A DNA stretch of 64,000 bases, from the NCBI GenBank assembly GCA_910591455.2, contig OU342806.1, positions 2,097,413 to 2,161,412 of the forward strand. The letters are read 5' to 3'. A model generated the notes under the pieces. That model was not told the origin of the DNA, did no database searches, and was given only the letters and a program-made list of their open reading frames with translations. A program made the translations under genes and the position numbers. Shown here piece by piece: positions 62,948 through 64,000 of the stretch. Each line of letters opens with the position of its first letter. Positions within the stretch are counted from its first letter, which is position 1. The DNA is from Pholis gunnellus. Lineage: Eukaryota > Chordata > Actinopteri > Perciformes > Pholidae.

Positions 62948-62948
<1 letters not shown>

Positions 62949-64000
62949 CTGCATGTTGAGGCGTACGGCTTTACAATGACACCGGTTTACTGGTTACTGA
63001 CTTGAAGGTTCTGAGTGTCTACAGCTCAGCGTATGTCCAGGAGGGGTCAGGGGTCAGAGGTGAAGGGTCGTGAGTCTTTAAGCCAGCACCACGCTGACAC
63101 TGTACTGGGACAGATAATGGAATATGTGGGTCACCAGGCTCCAAACTGGCTCTATGAACACTCACTGCAAACTGACATGAAACACAAGACGTAGGACTCA
63201 TCTTGAAGACAGTCAGACTCCATTTGAAGATATAATTTGAATATCTTTTTGTTATTGTGGTTGAATAAATGTAATTCGTGGTGCCGTTAGATTGCTGCTT
63301 GTTCGCCCCGTTAATACGGGCGCTTGCCTCGCTTCGTATTGTGTGTTTGAAAGGCTAAACGCTAAAAATATGTATTCGGATGACACCCGGATATCGGAAC
63401 CCAAACCAACCTGATGAGTCATTTGGAAACAAGCCGTCCGAGTCTTGGTTACTAAGTAACAAATGACACCGTAGAGAATTTTAATTAGTTGCCCGGTAAA
63501 CGTTCGGGTAGACGTTTTCAGAACGACTCTTTTGGATTTTTATCTTGCGTGACGTTAAATAATGACGGCAAATGAACAATCTACATCTACAGCATTGTTC
63601 TACTTCTGTAAATTGATGTCAAGGGCGTTGGGTTTGGGTTCACAGCTCTGTTGTTAAACTTCTATACAAACACACAGCAGAGACGGAGATAAGGAACCGG
63701 GACATACGACCAGTAATAACTCGGAGCTCGGAGTGTTTGCAGAGGCCTTTCCCCTGCTAATCCCAGCAGAGTAGAAAAGCAGCAGGCCGGGGTGAGGGAG
63801 GTTAGCTCCTCTCCACTGCACCGCTGTCATCACCAGCATGTCCAGCCGTGTGACGGACTAATAAACTGAAGGCCGCTCCGCACACCCAAAGACAATACTC
63901 GGCCTTTAGAAAGTGTGACATGCAGCTGCAACTTGTCCCCGGCCGGCTCTCCGTGGGAGGGGTACACAGCCAGTTGTGTACATGTTTGGTTTGGTGGAGG

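Overview
The window looks like nuclear DNA from a ray-finned (teleost, probably percomorph) fish. It is dense in long (AC)n/(GT)n and (AG)n microsatellites, contains fish-type non-LTR retrotransposon debris and short dispersed repeats, and its only clear coding sequence is a set of short exons with GT/AG splice sites separated by long introns. There is a 100-N assembly gap at 34389-34488. Nothing bacterial, viral or plasmid-like was seen.

The only gene I can support is scfd2 (Sec1 family domain-containing protein 2), on the minus strand. Four consecutive internal coding exons are visible, in transcript order 41109-40809, 11533-11388, 4849-4715 and 2590-2471. Their reading phases join without a break to give 234 residues of the C-terminal half of a Sec1/Munc18-like protein. 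The short last coding exon expected from the vertebrate protein was not found below 2471, and the exons for the N-terminal half were not found above 41110, so the gene runs out of the window on both sides. Visible introns are about 2.1, 6.5 and 29.3 kb, plus more than 22.8 kb upstream of the first visible exon. Almost the whole window is therefore scfd2 intron.

The introns hold: (1) ten copies or large fragments of one roughly 0.45-0.5 kb interspersed repeat, eight of which carry a near-consensus CTCF-binding motif; (2) fold-back (inverted-repeat) elements at about 9981-10075, 27886-28050 and possibly 42240-42740; (3) reverse-transcriptase remnants at 22340-22800 and 55150-55800, plus LINE-like 3' tails; (4) an LTR-like repeat at 2395-2460, 31560-31725 and 35090-35215; (5) minisatellites with 9-, 18-, 21- and 54-bp units and a roughly 20-bp T/G-rich unit; (6) about 45 simple-sequence arrays; (7) several non-repetitive stretches rich in homeodomain/POU-type motifs that could be conserved noncoding elements.

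Two observations stand out. A 133-bp (GT)n array lies about 10 nt from the acceptor of the first visible scfd2 exon, which appears to force use of a distant branch point. Separately, a repeat family has scattered CTCF motifs through the locus. I found no evidence of a new multi-gene system; the interest is in splicing architecture and repeat-borne regulatory sites.
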